64,000 nucleotides of DNA, taken from the NCBI RefSeq assembly GCF_009915155.1, contig NZ_JAABLM010000007.1:1-64000 (forward strand), written 5' to 3'. This DNA comes from Flavobacterium ichthyis. GTDB lineage: Bacteria; Bacteroidota; Bacteroidia; Flavobacteriales; Flavobacteriaceae. The notes below the pieces were generated by a model, which saw only the letters and a list, made by a program, of their open reading frames with translations, was not told the DNA's origin and ran no database searches. This document shows, in pieces, positions 15,977 through 24,582 of the stretch. The position numbers and the translations under genes were made by a program. Position 1 is the first letter of the stretch. Each line of letters begins with the position of its first letter.

Positions 15977-17449
15977 TTATTCAACTGTTGCGGCTTCAAA
16001 TAAATCTATCAGCCAAAGATTTAAATCAGCTTCAGTAGGTATACTTAATTTTTTGCGAAGTCGGTAACGTTTTGCCTCAATTGCGCGAACTGATGAATTT
16101 GTGTAAACAGCAATCTCTTTAGTGGTGAAATTGAGTACAGCAAATGCACATAATTTTTGTTCTGAGGCTATAAGTGCAGGATTAAGTTTTAATAGAGTCT
16201 CAAAAAATTTAGGAAACGATTTTCGAAATACAAGCAAAAACGATGGGTCGTCTCTTTCTGCAAGGCTTACAATGTTTTTTAAAATACGCTGATGATCATC
16301 TGGAGTAAGAACATTTCGCTCTGAGAAAACGGGTTTAACTATATGTTTAGCGCTATTTTTCGTGGCATTTTTTTTGCGGAAAATATAGAAGACTATAGCT
16401 AAAAATACAACACAAAACAATACAAAAACCAAAGCTTTTCTAAAAAAACCTTCACGCGATTTAAACACTTGCAATTTCTCCGAAATAAAACTATCTGTTT
16501 CATAACCCCCATTTTCTATGCTATCGGCAAGGGCAATGTATTCATTCAAATATTTCTTTGAATTTTCATGATCACTACTTTCATCGTATGCCATGGACAC
16601 GTTGAAATATAATTTTTTTAATAATCTCCAGTCTTTTATTTCTTGGGCAATTGGTATTGCTTGAAGATACATCAATATTGCTTTGTCATAATCTCGCTCC
16701 ATTCTATAGACGTTACCTAACGCTTCCATCGCACCTGCTTCCACCGTTTTGTGCCTAACATCACTAGCAATTTGACGAGATTGATTGAGATAAATTACAG
16801 CGGAATCAAGTTTATGAAATTTTAAATATGCATTGCCAATATTTAAATATGCTAACGACTTGGTTTTAGCCTTTAAATTGTAGTGCAAATTCATTTGACT
16901 TAGTTGCTCAAAACCCATTTTGTAATATTTTACAACCGAATCGTGCTGATGATTGTACTGGTCGAAATTATACGCCAAGTCATTATAAATAATTCCTAGT
17001 CTTGAACGCCTCAATTCTTCGTCGGCAATTTTTTTTGCAAATTTTAAACTTTCATGAAAAAATATTCTACTATCTACAAATTTTCCTGTTTCACCTAAAA
17101 CCAAGCCTTTTAAACGATAGGCATCTGATATGATTTGATAGTTTTCAATTGAGACACCTATAATAATTGCTTCGTCTGCGTGTTTTTCGGCTAAAAAAAG
17201 ATTCTTGGTGTGAACTTCTTGCTTACCAGCTATGATGAGTCCGGCGGCCATTTGTTTCTTAAGGTTTGCTTTTTTGGCTTCGCCGTAAGCCTTTAAACCT
17301 AATTCTAGTATTTCAAATGTATTTGAAGGAGGTAGCTTTTCAGCAGTAGTCAAGAGACTATCTACATATTTTTCTTGCGAAACCTGCCCAAAAGCCCCAA
17401 CAAAGGCTGATAGGAAAGTAATGAGAAATGTTATGAAAGAATTTTGCAT
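15977..17449 (-). CDS. Membrane-tethered TPR regulator with LuxR-type DNA-binding domain
   Basis: A 490-residue protein with a signal peptide (first about 22 residues, ending FGQ) and a helical TPR-like sensor region from about 40 to 320 (repeats such as AYLNIGNAYLKFHKLDSA and MEALGNVYRMERDYDKAI). One transmembrane helix follows (ALVFVLFCVVFLAIVFYIF, about 343-361), then a cytoplasmic C-terminal helix-turn-helix (NFTTKEIAVYTNSSVRAI, RLRKKLSIP). The layout suggests direct transmembrane control of transcription by a periplasmic ligand without a kinase. It is monocistronic with no recognised target nearby. Such proteins are common in Flavobacteriia but rarely assigned a role. Confidence 0.8.
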   Translation of the reverse strand: MQNSFITFLITFLSAFVGAFGQVSQEKYVDSLLTTAEKLPPSNTFEILELGLKAYGEAKKANLKKQMAAGLIIAGKQEVHTKNLFLAEKHADEAIIIGVSIENYQIISDAYRLKGLVLGETGKFVDSRIFFHESLKFAKKIADEELRRSRLGIIYNDLAYNFDQYNHQHDSVVKYYKMGFEQLSQMNLHYNLKAKTKSLAYLNIGNAYLKFHKLDSAVIYLNQSRQIASDVRHKTVEAGAMEALGNVYRMERDYDKAILMYLQAIPIAQEIKDWRLLKKLYFNVSMAYDESSDHENSKKYLNEYIALADSIENGGYETDSFISEKLQVFKSREGFFRKALVFVLFCVVFLAIVFYIFRKKNATKNSAKHIVKPVFSERNVLTPDDHQRILKNIVSLAERDDPSFLLVFRKSFPKFFETLLKLNPALIASEQKLCAFAVLNFTTKEIAVYTNSSVRAIEAKRYRLRKKLSIPTEADLNLWLIDLFEAATVE

Positions 17450-17739
17450 CTTAATGATTCGATGTAAACATATTTATAACATTGGGGTGCGCAAAATTAA
17501 AAAAATTATCAATTCAATTCACTAAAACGTCACGTTTTGAACAATTAACATATTTTTCTTAAAAAGCCAGAACATAATTTATAACAAACCAGTATTATCA
17601 ATTATCTTTATATATTTTGATATATAATCTTACATATTGTTCTATCATCGAATTTTTAAAACAAAACTTTTAGACAAATTTAAATTTACGAGCAGAAATT
17701 TCTTCATTTTTTTTTAAATTGGTATAAGAAATTTCAGCT

Positions 17740-18699
17740 ATGATAGTATCACGAAAATTAAACTGGAAACATATTATTTATTACACCCGATTTAAACTGT
17801 TATATTTTATATTATTATCAGTTGCGGTATATGTTCTACACGCAAAATTTAACCTATCCTTTCTAAGTATTCCTTTTAACGGTGTAGCAACGTTGAGCAC
17901 AGCACTAGCAATTTATTTAGGTTTTAAAAATAATAATGCTTACGATAGATGGTGGGAAGCCAGAAAAATATGGGGATTATTAGTAAATTTCAGTCGCGTT
18001 TGGGCTAGAGAGGTAATCACTATGATTACTCCAAAAAATCCTGAAGATTATCTAAAAACCATTGAATTACAAAACAGATTATTATACCGTCATATAGCGT
18101 TCGTCCATGCTTTGCGGGTGTTTTTACGCCAGCGAAAAGAATATAACGACAACAATGTTCGGGAAATCATTGAAGTAAGTAACGGCTATGCCGATATTAA
18201 AAAATTCATTAGCGAAGAAGAATACGCAGAATTTTTAACTAAACAAAACCCACCGAATTTTTTAATGAAATTACAAGGTGATGATATTAAAGAAGCAGTT
18301 GAAAAGGGTTGGATTACGGATTACCGTTTTGTAAAATTAAGTGAAACTTTAGGAGAATTCCAAAATCATCAAGGCATGAGTGAACGTATTAAAAATACGC
18401 CTCTACCAAGACCTTACAGTTTTTTCTCCCGTGTTTTCGTTACCATTCATGGTACACTAATACCGTTTGCATTTATTGAAGAGTTAGGATGGATAAACAT
18501 TCCACTTTCAGTTTTAATCAATTTTGTATTCTTAGCGCTAGATTATGTGGGCGAAAGAACCGAAGATCCGTTTGAAAACCGCATGGACGATGTATCACTT
18601 ACATCAATTAGCTTAACAATTGAAGAAAATATCAAAGAAATGTATGGAGACGAAGACTTACCAATTAAGCCGAAAGCAAATTTAGGTGTGATTATGTAA
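17740..18699 (+). CDS. Bestrophin-family anion channel
   Basis: A 319-residue protein of the bestrophin/UPF0187 family, which form pentameric chloride or anion channels in the inner membrane. The signature is the segment LGFKNNNAYDRWWEARKIW after the first two hydrophobic helices, followed by NFSRVWAREV, and a second membrane pair near HGTLIPFAFIEELGWINIPL. The acidic end (ERTEDPFENRMDDVSL) matches the calcium-sensing region of the family. It is monocistronic, divergent from the TPR regulator over about 290 AT-rich bases in which no other gene is seen. Confidence 0.88.
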   Translation: MIVSRKLNWKHIIYYTRFKLLYFILLSVAVYVLHAKFNLSFLSIPFNGVATLSTALAIYLGFKNNNAYDRWWEARKIWGLLVNFSRVWAREVITMITPKNPEDYLKTIELQNRLLYRHIAFVHALRVFLRQRKEYNDNNVREIIEVSNGYADIKKFISEEEYAEFLTKQNPPNFLMKLQGDDIKEAVEKGWITDYRFVKLSETLGEFQNHQGMSERIKNTPLPRPYSFFSRVFVTIHGTLIPFAFIEELGWINIPLSVLINFVFLALDYVGERTEDPFENRMDDVSLTSISLTIEENIKEMYGDEDLPIKPKANLGVIM

Positions 18700-18753
18700 T
18701 AATCCTCTAACACTAAAATAATAAATGGCTATATTTAACTGTGTGTGTTTTAT

Positions 18754-18782
18754 AAAAAAGCCTCACATTTCTGCAAGGCTTT
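18754..18782 (-). terminator. Terminator of tRNA-Met, possibly shared with bestrophin
   Basis: AAAGCCT (18757-18763) pairs with AGGCTTT (18776-18782). On the minus strand it is followed by a T run. It is placed 15 bases after the tRNA 3' end and could also stop the convergent bestrophin transcript. Confidence 0.7.
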
Positions 18783-18797
18783 ATAATTCTAAAAAAG

Positions 18798-18871
18798 TGG
18801 TCCCACTTGGGCTCGAACCAAGGACCACCTGATTATGAGTCAGGTGCTCTAACCAACTGAGCTATAGGACC
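18798..18871 (-). tRNA. tRNA with CAT anticodon (elongator Met, or Ile2)
   Basis: A 74-base cloverleaf with acceptor GGTCCTA/TGGGACC, D-arm TAGCTCAGTTGGTTAGA, anticodon CAT (18837-18835 on the minus strand) in a stem of CCTGA/TCAGG, and T-arm GGTTCGAGCC. The G1-C72 pair rules out initiator type. Distinguishing Met from lysidine-modified Ile2 needs a covariance model. Confidence 0.93.
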
Positions 18872-18952
18872 AATAAAATGCCTCTTTGAAAGCAATTTAT
18901 TTAAGGTTGCAATATTACTATAATTTTATTTGCGTTGCAAAATTATTTTCGC

Positions 18953-19354
18953 CTATTTTATTTCCTGGCAAAGTTCTACCAAAACGCCATTGGTACCCTT
19001 TGGATGCAGGAAAGCGACTAATTTATTATCGGCACCTTTTTTGGGGGTTTCGTTTAAAACGGTAAATCCTTCATTTTTTAATCGGTTAATTTCGGTAACA
19101 ATATCGGTAACATCAAAGGCAATGTGATGAATGCCTTCTCCCTTTTTGTCGAGAAATTTGGCAATCGGGCTGTCGGGATTGGTCGCTTCAAGCAGTTCAA
19201 TTTTATTGGGGCCGTTTTGAAAAAATAAAGTTTTCACGCCTTCGCTTACGACTTCTTCGGTTTTGTAAGCGGGAACGCCAAGTAGTTTTTCAAAAATTAT
19301 TTCGGAATCTTGGAGATTTTTTACGGCAATGCCAATGTGTTCTATTTTGTTCAT
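18953..19354 (-). CDS. mce: Methylmalonyl-CoA epimerase
   Basis: A 133-residue protein of the VOC (glyoxalase) fold that interconverts the two stereoisomers of methylmalonyl-CoA between propionyl-CoA metabolism and the mutase. Metal ligands are in KIEHIGIAV (His), KIELLEA (Glu), GIHHIAFDV (His) and GVLVELCQ (Glu). Length and motif order match epimerases rather than lactoylglutathione lyases. It is single, next to tRNA-Met, and divergent from rbfA across a repeat element. The mutase genes are not in the window. Confidence 0.9.
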   Translation of the reverse strand: MNKIEHIGIAVKNLQDSEIIFEKLLGVPAYKTEEVVSEGVKTLFFQNGPNKIELLEATNPDSPIAKFLDKKGEGIHHIAFDVTDIVTEINRLKNEGFTVLNETPKKGADNKLVAFLHPKGTNGVLVELCQEIK

Positions 19355-19398
19355 TTGTTGGGATTGAAGCGTTTAATAGAAGCCTGAAGTTTTTCTCT

Positions 19399-19525
19399 TA
19401 GCCCCGTCCCGAAGTTTCGGGAGTAGCAACTATCTTTATATGTAGCAATAACGAAATAAAAATGGTGCAGAAAGAGGGAAATACTTATAAAAAAAATACC
19501 TAATCCCGATGCTTCGGGAGGCTTC
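19399..19525 (+). repeat. Dispersed structured element, copy 2 (degenerate)
   Basis: Starts TTAGCCCCG, contains the nested palindrome TCCCGAAGTTTCGGGA (19407-19422), then GTAGCAACTATC, a weakened right motif (GTGCAGAAAGAGGGAAATA), a second TCCCGA/TCGGGA hairpin (19504-19519) and ends GGCTTC. The order matches the better copies but the central hairpin is poorly preserved. It lies in the divergent region between mce and rbfA. Confidence 0.55.
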
Positions 19526-19604
19526 AAATTCAAAAACAAATATAAAATTAATTTTTTATAACGTTTTCAAACTTTTGGTTTTTAGAGTTTCGGGGTAAAA
19601 AGCG

Positions 19605-19619
19605 TATTTTTGCAGTATG
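19605..19619 (+). promoter_or_regulatory. -7 box abutting the rbfA start
   Basis: TATTTTTG (19605-19612) is followed by CAGT and then ATG at 19617. The same 15 bases occur before glyS on the other strand. A leaderless transcript is predicted. The -33 element is weak (TTTAG with 19 bases spacing). Confidence 0.5.
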
Positions 19620-20009
19620 GAAACTAATAGACAGAAAAAAATAGGGAGCGTTCTCCAAAAAGATTTGGTAGATATTTTGCAGGGTGAGGTGCGAAAAAAT
19701 AATATTTCGAACTTGGTGATTTCGGTTTCGAAAGTGAGTGTAACGACCGATTTGTCGATTGCGCAGGTGTATTTGAGTATTTTCCCGCCGGAAAAAGGTC
19801 CTGAGCTTTTGGCTGCAATCCGCACCAACACGCCTTTGATTAAGCACGATTTGTCTCAACGTGTGAAATTGCAATTGCGAAAAGTGCCAAATTTAAATTT
19901 TTACATTGACGATTCGCTCGATTATATTGCGAAGATTGACAAGGCTTTGACAGGTGAAGAAAACCCAATTGAGAACCCGGATTTGTTAGAAAAAAGAAAA
20001 AAATCTTAA
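19617..20009 (+). CDS. rbfA: Ribosome-binding factor A
   Basis: A 130-residue 30S maturation factor with a KH-like fold that acts on helix 1 of 16S rRNA during late assembly. It begins METNRQKKIGSVLQKDLVDIL, then carries VISVSKVSVTTDLSIAQVYLSIFP and KVPNLNFYIDDSLDYIAKID, all characteristic. The C-terminal tail is basic (LLEKRKKS). It is followed after one base by a LolC/E-like permease gene, an arrangement suggesting translational coupling. Confidence 0.94.
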   Translation: METNRQKKIGSVLQKDLVDILQGEVRKNNISNLVISVSKVSVTTDLSIAQVYLSIFPPEKGPELLAAIRTNTPLIKHDLSQRVKLQLRKVPNLNFYIDDSLDYIAKIDKALTGEENPIENPDLLEKRKKS

Positions 20010-20010
20010 T

Positions 20011-21213
20011 TTGAATTTCCCGTTCTACATCGCCAAACGGTACACGATTAGTTTTAGCAAAAGTAGCGCCATCAATATCATAACGGGCATTGCTTCGGCA
20101 GGAATTATTGTGGGAGCTTGTGCGCTTTTCGTAGTGCTTTCGGTTTTTTCGGGTTTGCGCGATTTTAGTTTGTCGTTTTCGAATGATTTTGATCCGGATT
20201 TAAAAATTTTTCCGACCAAAGGCAAATCTTTCATGGTTTCGGAAGCGCAACAAAAACAAATCAAAGCCATTGATGGTGTAGAAAACTTCACGAAAGTGAT
20301 CGAAGAACGCGTGCTTTTTTTATACGAAGAAAAAGAAGTGGTCACGTATCTCAAAGGCGTTGACAGCGTTTTTGAAAAAGTAAATAACGTGCAAAAAAGT
20401 ATGCATCGTGGCGATTGGCTCGAGCATGGAACGCCTCAAGTGGTAGTAGGTTACGGCATTGCCCACAAACTTTCTTTGGGCTTAATGGGTTTCACGAGTC
20501 CGCTGGAAGTTTATGTACCAAAACCCGGAAAAGGTCCGATTAGCAGTAATCCCGAGCAAGCATTTACAACCTCCCAAATTATTCCGGTGGGAATTTTTGC
20601 TGTTAATGAAGAACTTGATGACAAATATGTTTTTTGTGATTTAGCGCTTACGCAAAATTTACTCCAATTTGACAAAAATCAAGTTTCGGCGTTAGAATTA
20701 AGCATTAGTGCTGATGCCGATGAGGCGAAAATCCGAACAGCACTCGATAAAATTTTCTCTGGAAAAATTACGTTAAAAAATCGTGCACAACTGAACGATT
20801 CGTTGTACAAAATGCTCAATACAGAACAAACTGTTTTATACCTCATCTTTACATTAGTAATTATCCTCACCCTTTTCACGCTTGCTGGCGCAATCATCAT
20901 GCTCATTATTGATAAAAAAAACAATCTTAAAACCTTGTACAGTTTAGGGGTTGAAGTAAAATCACTTCGCCGAATTTTTATGCTCCAAGGGGTAATTCTA
21001 ACAGTAGTTGGCGGTATTATCGGTTTAATTTTAGGTATTATTATCGTATTACTTCAGCAGGAATTTTTGTTGGTAATGATTACTGAAACTTTGGCCTACC
21101 CTATTGTTTTCAACCTCGAAAATTTATTGATTGTAATTGCCACCATTTTCACGCTCGGATTTATTTCATCTTGGATTGCTTCGAGCAGGGTGACCAAAAA
21201 ATTGCTCGAGTAA
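20011..21213 (+). CDS. LolC/LolE-type ABC transporter permease
   Basis: A 400-residue FtsX-like permease with an N-terminal membrane helix (INIITGIASAGIIVGACALFVVLSVFS), a large periplasmic domain from about 50 to 265 and three C-terminal helices (VLYLIFTLVIILTLFTLAGAII onward). The family transfers lipoproteins from the inner membrane towards LolA, or acts in related export. The start codon is TTG: no in-frame ATG gives the conserved beginning (M)NFPFYIAKRYTISFSKSSA. It follows rbfA by one base. The ATP-binding partner is not in the window. Downstream is MATE. Confidence 0.85.
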   Translation: MNFPFYIAKRYTISFSKSSAINIITGIASAGIIVGACALFVVLSVFSGLRDFSLSFSNDFDPDLKIFPTKGKSFMVSEAQQKQIKAIDGVENFTKVIEERVLFLYEEKEVVTYLKGVDSVFEKVNNVQKSMHRGDWLEHGTPQVVVGYGIAHKLSLGLMGFTSPLEVYVPKPGKGPISSNPEQAFTTSQIIPVGIFAVNEELDDKYVFCDLALTQNLLQFDKNQVSALELSISADADEAKIRTALDKIFSGKITLKNRAQLNDSLYKMLNTEQTVLYLIFTLVIILTLFTLAGAIIMLIIDKKNNLKTLYSLGVEVKSLRRIFMLQGVILTVVGGIIGLILGIIIVLLQQEFLLVMITETLAYPIVFNLENLLIVIATIFTLGFISSWIASSRVTKKLLE

Positions 21214-21244
21214 ATTTTTCCAAAAAACATATTGGCAAAAAGTC

Positions 21245-21279
21245 TAATTTTGAAAACTTTCTTCGGTTAAATTAGAAAG
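21245..21279 (+). promoter_or_regulatory. Possible promoter and leader hairpin of the MATE gene
   Basis: TAATTTTG (21245-21252) matches a -7 box. It is followed by a small hairpin, CTTTCT (21257-21262) with AGAAAG (21274-21279), and TTTTT. The hairpin could end the permease transcript weakly or act in the MATE leader. Confidence 0.35.
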
Positions 21280-21290
21280 CTTTTTACAGT

Positions 21291-22715
21291 ATGGAAACCA
21301 CGCCAAAACCCAACTTTTTATCCCGAATTATTTCGGTTACCAAACAGTCACTTTTTGGCGAAGCCCACTTTGATTATACTTCTGGAAACATTCGCAAAGC
21401 CGTCATTTTATTAGCCATTCCAATGGTTTTGGAAATGATGATGGAATCCGTTTTTGCCTTAGTCGATTTGTACTTTGTAGGTCATCTTGAAAATAGCAGT
21501 TTCGCGATTCAAACCGTAGGTTTAACAGAGTCGGTTTTAACCATAATTTATTCCATTGCCATAGGTTTAAGCATGGCGGCAACTGCCGTTGTTGCCCGAC
21601 GAATTGGCGAAAAAGATTCTACCCGTGCCGCAAGATCCGGAATGCAAGCCGTGATGATTGCACTTGTTATTAATTTGCCCATCAGTTTTTTTGGGGTAAT
21701 TTATGCAACCGACATTTTACAATTAATGGGAGCTTCGCCTGAAGCTGCTCTTCATGGTACCAAATTTATACAAATCATGATGGCGGGAAGTTCGTCAGTA
21801 GTTTTGCTTTTTTTAATCAACGGAATTTTTCGTGGAGCCGGAAACGCTGCAATAGCCATGAAAAGTTTAATGATTGCCAATGGCTTTAATATCATTTTAT
21901 GTCCTGTTTTAATTTCTGGAATTGGCTCGTTTGAAGGCTTCGGTTTAACAGGAGCTGCGATTGCTACTACTACTGGAAGAAGCATTGGCGTTTTATATCA
22001 GGCTTGGCATTTGTTCAATGGACAAGGCATTTTAAAAATAAATTTTTCCCACTTTTCGCCACATTTTAAACAAATTAAAGCAATCATAAAAATTGCCGCT
22101 CCAGCGATTATGCAATTTGTGATTGCGTCTTGTAGCTGGATTTTTCTCGCCAACTTAGTAGCCACAACCGGAGGTGACGAAGGAAGTGCTGGGTATCAAA
22201 CCGCATTGAGAATCATGATGTTTTTTATTCTTCCGGCTTGGGGATTGAGCAATGCCGCCAGTACTTTAGTAGGACAAAATTTAGGCGCTAAACAAGTAGA
22301 TCGAGCGGTAAAATCAGTGATGCAAACCACCAAATACAATGTGATTTTTATGGCTTCCATCATGATCATTACATTGCTTTTTGCACCTTATATTTCTGGT
22401 TTTTTTACCAATGATGCCGAAGTTCGAACCATTGCCGTTGAAGCGATTCGAATCATGAGTTTGGGCTACATTTTTTACGGAATTGGGATGGTGATGATTG
22501 CCACGTTTAACGGAGCTGGCGATACTTGGACGCCAACTTGGATCAATTTTTTCGGGTTTTGGTTGTTCCAAATTCCGCTGGCTTATTTTTTGGCAAAAGT
22601 GGTGCAGCTTGGTCCAACTGGCGTTTTCATTGCCATTCCGGTAGCAGAAACCGCGATTACGATAACCGGATATATTTTGTTTAAAAAAGGAAAATGGAAA
22701 ACGGTTCAGGTTTAG
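21291..22715 (+). CDS. MATE family efflux transporter
   Basis: A 474-residue inner-membrane transporter with about twelve hydrophobic helices in two similar halves, as in NorM-like sodium- or proton-coupled multidrug exporters. It begins the membrane part with AVILLAIPMVLEMMMESVFALVDLYFVG; the segments AATAVVARRIGEKD and GAIATTTGRSIGVLYQ are typical of the family. The second half starts near IKIAAPAIMQFVIAS and has AASTLVGQNLGAKQVDRA. Substrates cannot be predicted from the sequence. It is the last plus-strand gene before a convergent dusB. Confidence 0.92.
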   Translation: METTPKPNFLSRIISVTKQSLFGEAHFDYTSGNIRKAVILLAIPMVLEMMMESVFALVDLYFVGHLENSSFAIQTVGLTESVLTIIYSIAIGLSMAATAVVARRIGEKDSTRAARSGMQAVMIALVINLPISFFGVIYATDILQLMGASPEAALHGTKFIQIMMAGSSSVVLLFLINGIFRGAGNAAIAMKSLMIANGFNIILCPVLISGIGSFEGFGLTGAAIATTTGRSIGVLYQAWHLFNGQGILKINFSHFSPHFKQIKAIIKIAAPAIMQFVIASCSWIFLANLVATTGGDEGSAGYQTALRIMMFFILPAWGLSNAASTLVGQNLGAKQVDRAVKSVMQTTKYNVIFMASIMIITLLFAPYISGFFTNDAEVRTIAVEAIRIMSLGYIFYGIGMVMIATFNGAGDTWTPTWINFFGFWLFQIPLAYFLAKVVQLGPTGVFIAIPVAETAITITGYILFKKGKWKTVQV

Positions 22716-22722
22716 TTTTTTT

Positions 22723-22832
22723 GGAGCCAAACATCTGGCATTTTTTAATCGAAATTCCTGCTGTTCGCTTCAATCTGCATTTGCCATTTTCAAAAAATGC
22801 CAAATTGCAGGATTTCCGCTTCCATCAGGGCT
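22723..22832 (-). repeat. Dispersed structured element, copy 3
   Basis: On the minus strand it reads AGCCCTGATGGAAGCGGAAA then TCC. A hairpin follows with near-complementary arms TTTGGCATTTT and AAAATGGCAAA (one mismatch), then AGATTGAAGCG, AACAGCAGGA and a closing GGCTCC. It lies between the convergent MATE and dusB genes. Orientation is opposite to the copy near lepA. Confidence 0.65.
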
Positions 22833-22947
22833 AAAAAAAAAACTTCAGGCATTTTTTAAACTAAGTTTTAAAACTTTTTCCAACATTAACAAGTAAAGAA
22901 ACATTTAGCAATATACCATAAAAGGCATATAAGGACATTGAAAGTTT

Positions 22948-22979
22948 TGAAACTCTGAAACTTTGAAACTTTGAAACTT
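22948..22979. repeat. Short tandem repeat, 8-bp unit
   Basis: Four units of TGAAACTY (TGAAACTC once, TGAAACTT three times) run head to tail just upstream of dusB's stop, in the convergent region. A related TGAAAGTT precedes them. Confidence 0.7.
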
Positions 22980-22991
22980 TAAAACTAAACC

Positions 22992-23984
22992 CTACACAAA
23001 CTGAAAGTTACTGTAAACCTCAGTAATTTCTTCAAAAGTTTGGTACAAACCTTCAACATCGTCAGTGGTAACTAATTTTTGTTTGTATTCTTTAAAACCT
23101 GGAATTCCTTTAAAATAATTGGTGTAATGACGACGCATTTCTACAATTCCGAGACGTTCGCCTTTCCATTCCATCGACCAGGTGAGGTGATTTCTGGCGG
23201 CTTCAACCCGTGCTTGCATGGTTGGAGGTGGTAGTTTTTGACCGGTTTTAAAATAATGTTTGATTTCGTCAAAAATCCACGGATAACCAATTGCCGCACG
23301 ACCAATCATCATGCCGTCTAAACCAAATCGGTTTTTGTATTCCAACGCTTTTTCCGGAGAATCAATATCTCCGTTTCCAAAAATAGGCATTGAGATTCGT
23401 GGATTATTTTTGATGCGTTCGATATGTGTCCAATCCGAATGGCCTTTGTACATCTGAGCTCGCGTTCTGGCATGAACCGTTAATGCCTGAACACCAATAT
23501 CTTGTAAGCGTTCAGCAACTTCATCAATATTAATAGAATTTTCGTCCCAACCTAAACGAGTTTTGACCGTAACCGGCAAATTTGTGCTTCGGATAACGGC
23601 TTTTGTAAGACGAATCATCAAATCAACATCTTTTAAAACGCCTGCTCCAGCTCCTTTGCAAACTACTTTTTTTACGGGACAACCAAAATTAATATCTACC
23701 AAATCAGGTTGAACGGTTTCTACAATTTTTGCGGAAAGTGCCATGGCTTCTTCGTCTCCTCCAAAAATTTGGATTCCTACAGGACGTTCATAATCAAAAA
23801 TATCCAATTTTTGACGGCTTTTCATGGCATCACGAATTAATCCTTCCGACGAAATAAATTCGCTGTACATCATATCAGCACCGTGAAGTTTGCATAATCT
23901 GCGAAACGGCGGATCAGAAACATCTTCCATTGGAGCCAATAAAAGTGGATGTTCGGGTAATTCTATCTTGCCAATCTTGACCAT
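22992..23984 (-). CDS. dusB: tRNA-dihydrouridine synthase B
   Basis: A 330-residue flavoprotein that reduces uridine to dihydrouridine in tRNA D-loops. The N terminus has LLLAPMEDVSDPPFRRLC, the active Cys is in VDINFGCPVKKVVCKGAGAG, and the FMN-phosphate region follows in PIFGNGDIDSPEKAL and GMMIGRAAIG. Length and motifs match DusB. The ATG at 23984 is preceded by a TAATTTTG box (24008-24001 on the minus strand). It is alone, with no fis next to it. Confidence 0.93.
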   Translation of the reverse strand: MVKIGKIELPEHPLLLAPMEDVSDPPFRRLCKLHGADMMYSEFISSEGLIRDAMKSRQKLDIFDYERPVGIQIFGGDEEAMALSAKIVETVQPDLVDINFGCPVKKVVCKGAGAGVLKDVDLMIRLTKAVIRSTNLPVTVKTRLGWDENSINIDEVAERLQDIGVQALTVHARTRAQMYKGHSDWTHIERIKNNPRISMPIFGNGDIDSPEKALEYKNRFGLDGMMIGRAAIGYPWIFDEIKHYFKTGQKLPPPTMQARVEAARNHLTWSMEWKGERLGIVEMRRHYTNYFKGIPGFKEYKQKLVTTDDVEGLYQTFEEITEVYSNFQFV

Positions 23985-24029
23985 CTTCTTGATTTTGGTG
24001 CAAAATTACAATTTTTTTGACTTATATTT

Positions 24030-24479
24030 TTATTTAAGGGTGGTGTGAAAATTTTGAGGCGAACGGTTTTGGCGTAACCAGGTCCAGTTTGTAGCAAAAA
24101 CACGCTGGAACATTTGCCCTAAGTCCGAAAAACTATTGGGTTTTGATACGTATAAATCAGCTCCTTTTAAAAAACAATTGTGGATATCATTTTTTGTTTT
24201 TGACGTTGAGTAAATAACCACTTTGACATTATTTAGTTGCTGATTTTGCCTAATACGTTCCAAACATTCTATTCCATTAATTTGTGGCATGTTTAAATCG
24301 AGAAATATAATATCAGGTTTGTCCAGTTCATCATTTTGTAAGTGATGAAAAAGTTGGGAAGGATCTGCATAGGAAACAAAGTGAACATCGTTTGCGATTT
24401 CTGCTAAAGCTTCGCGAAATAAAAAATGCTCTTCTCGATCATCATCAATAAGAATAACTTGCAATTGCGATTGCGACAT
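24030..24479 (-). CDS. Single-domain response regulator receiver protein
   Basis: A 149-residue protein consisting only of a receiver domain: QVILIDDDREEH (acidic pocket), PDIIFLDLNMPQINGIECL (phospho-acceptor Asp), VVIYSTSKT (Thr/Ser switch) and DLYVSKPNSFSDL (Lys). All catalytic residues are kept, so it is likely phosphorylated, possibly as part of a phosphorelay, but it has no output domain. An in-frame upstream ATG adds 29 residues not fitting the fold; the ATG at 24479 was preferred. No kinase neighbours it; L,D-transpeptidase is upstream, separated by a terminator. Confidence 0.88.
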   Translation of the reverse strand: MSQSQLQVILIDDDREEHFLFREALAEIANDVHFVSYADPSQLFHHLQNDELDKPDIIFLDLNMPQINGIECLERIRQNQQLNNVKVVIYSTSKTKNDIHNCFLKGADLYVSKPNSFSDLGQMFQRVFATNWTWLRQNRSPQNFHTTLK

Positions 24480-24541
24480 GGTGGTGGTATATTTGGGATT
24501 GTAAAAGTATGTAATCTGATTCAATGATGGCGCTAAAAAGC

Positions 24542-24571
24542 AAAAAAAAAGACTGATTGGAAACATCAGTC
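24542..24571 (-). terminator. Terminator of the L,D-transpeptidase gene
   Basis: GACTGAT (24551-24557) and ATCAGTC (24565-24571) pair, and the stem is followed by nine T residues on the minus strand. It lies 12 bases past the stop. Confidence 0.85.
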
Positions 24572-24582
24572 ATTGTTAAATT

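Noticed and set aside
19548..19874. Minus-strand frames opposite rbfA
   Set aside because: They overlap rbfA, a well-supported gene with a promoter box, and have no recognisable features.
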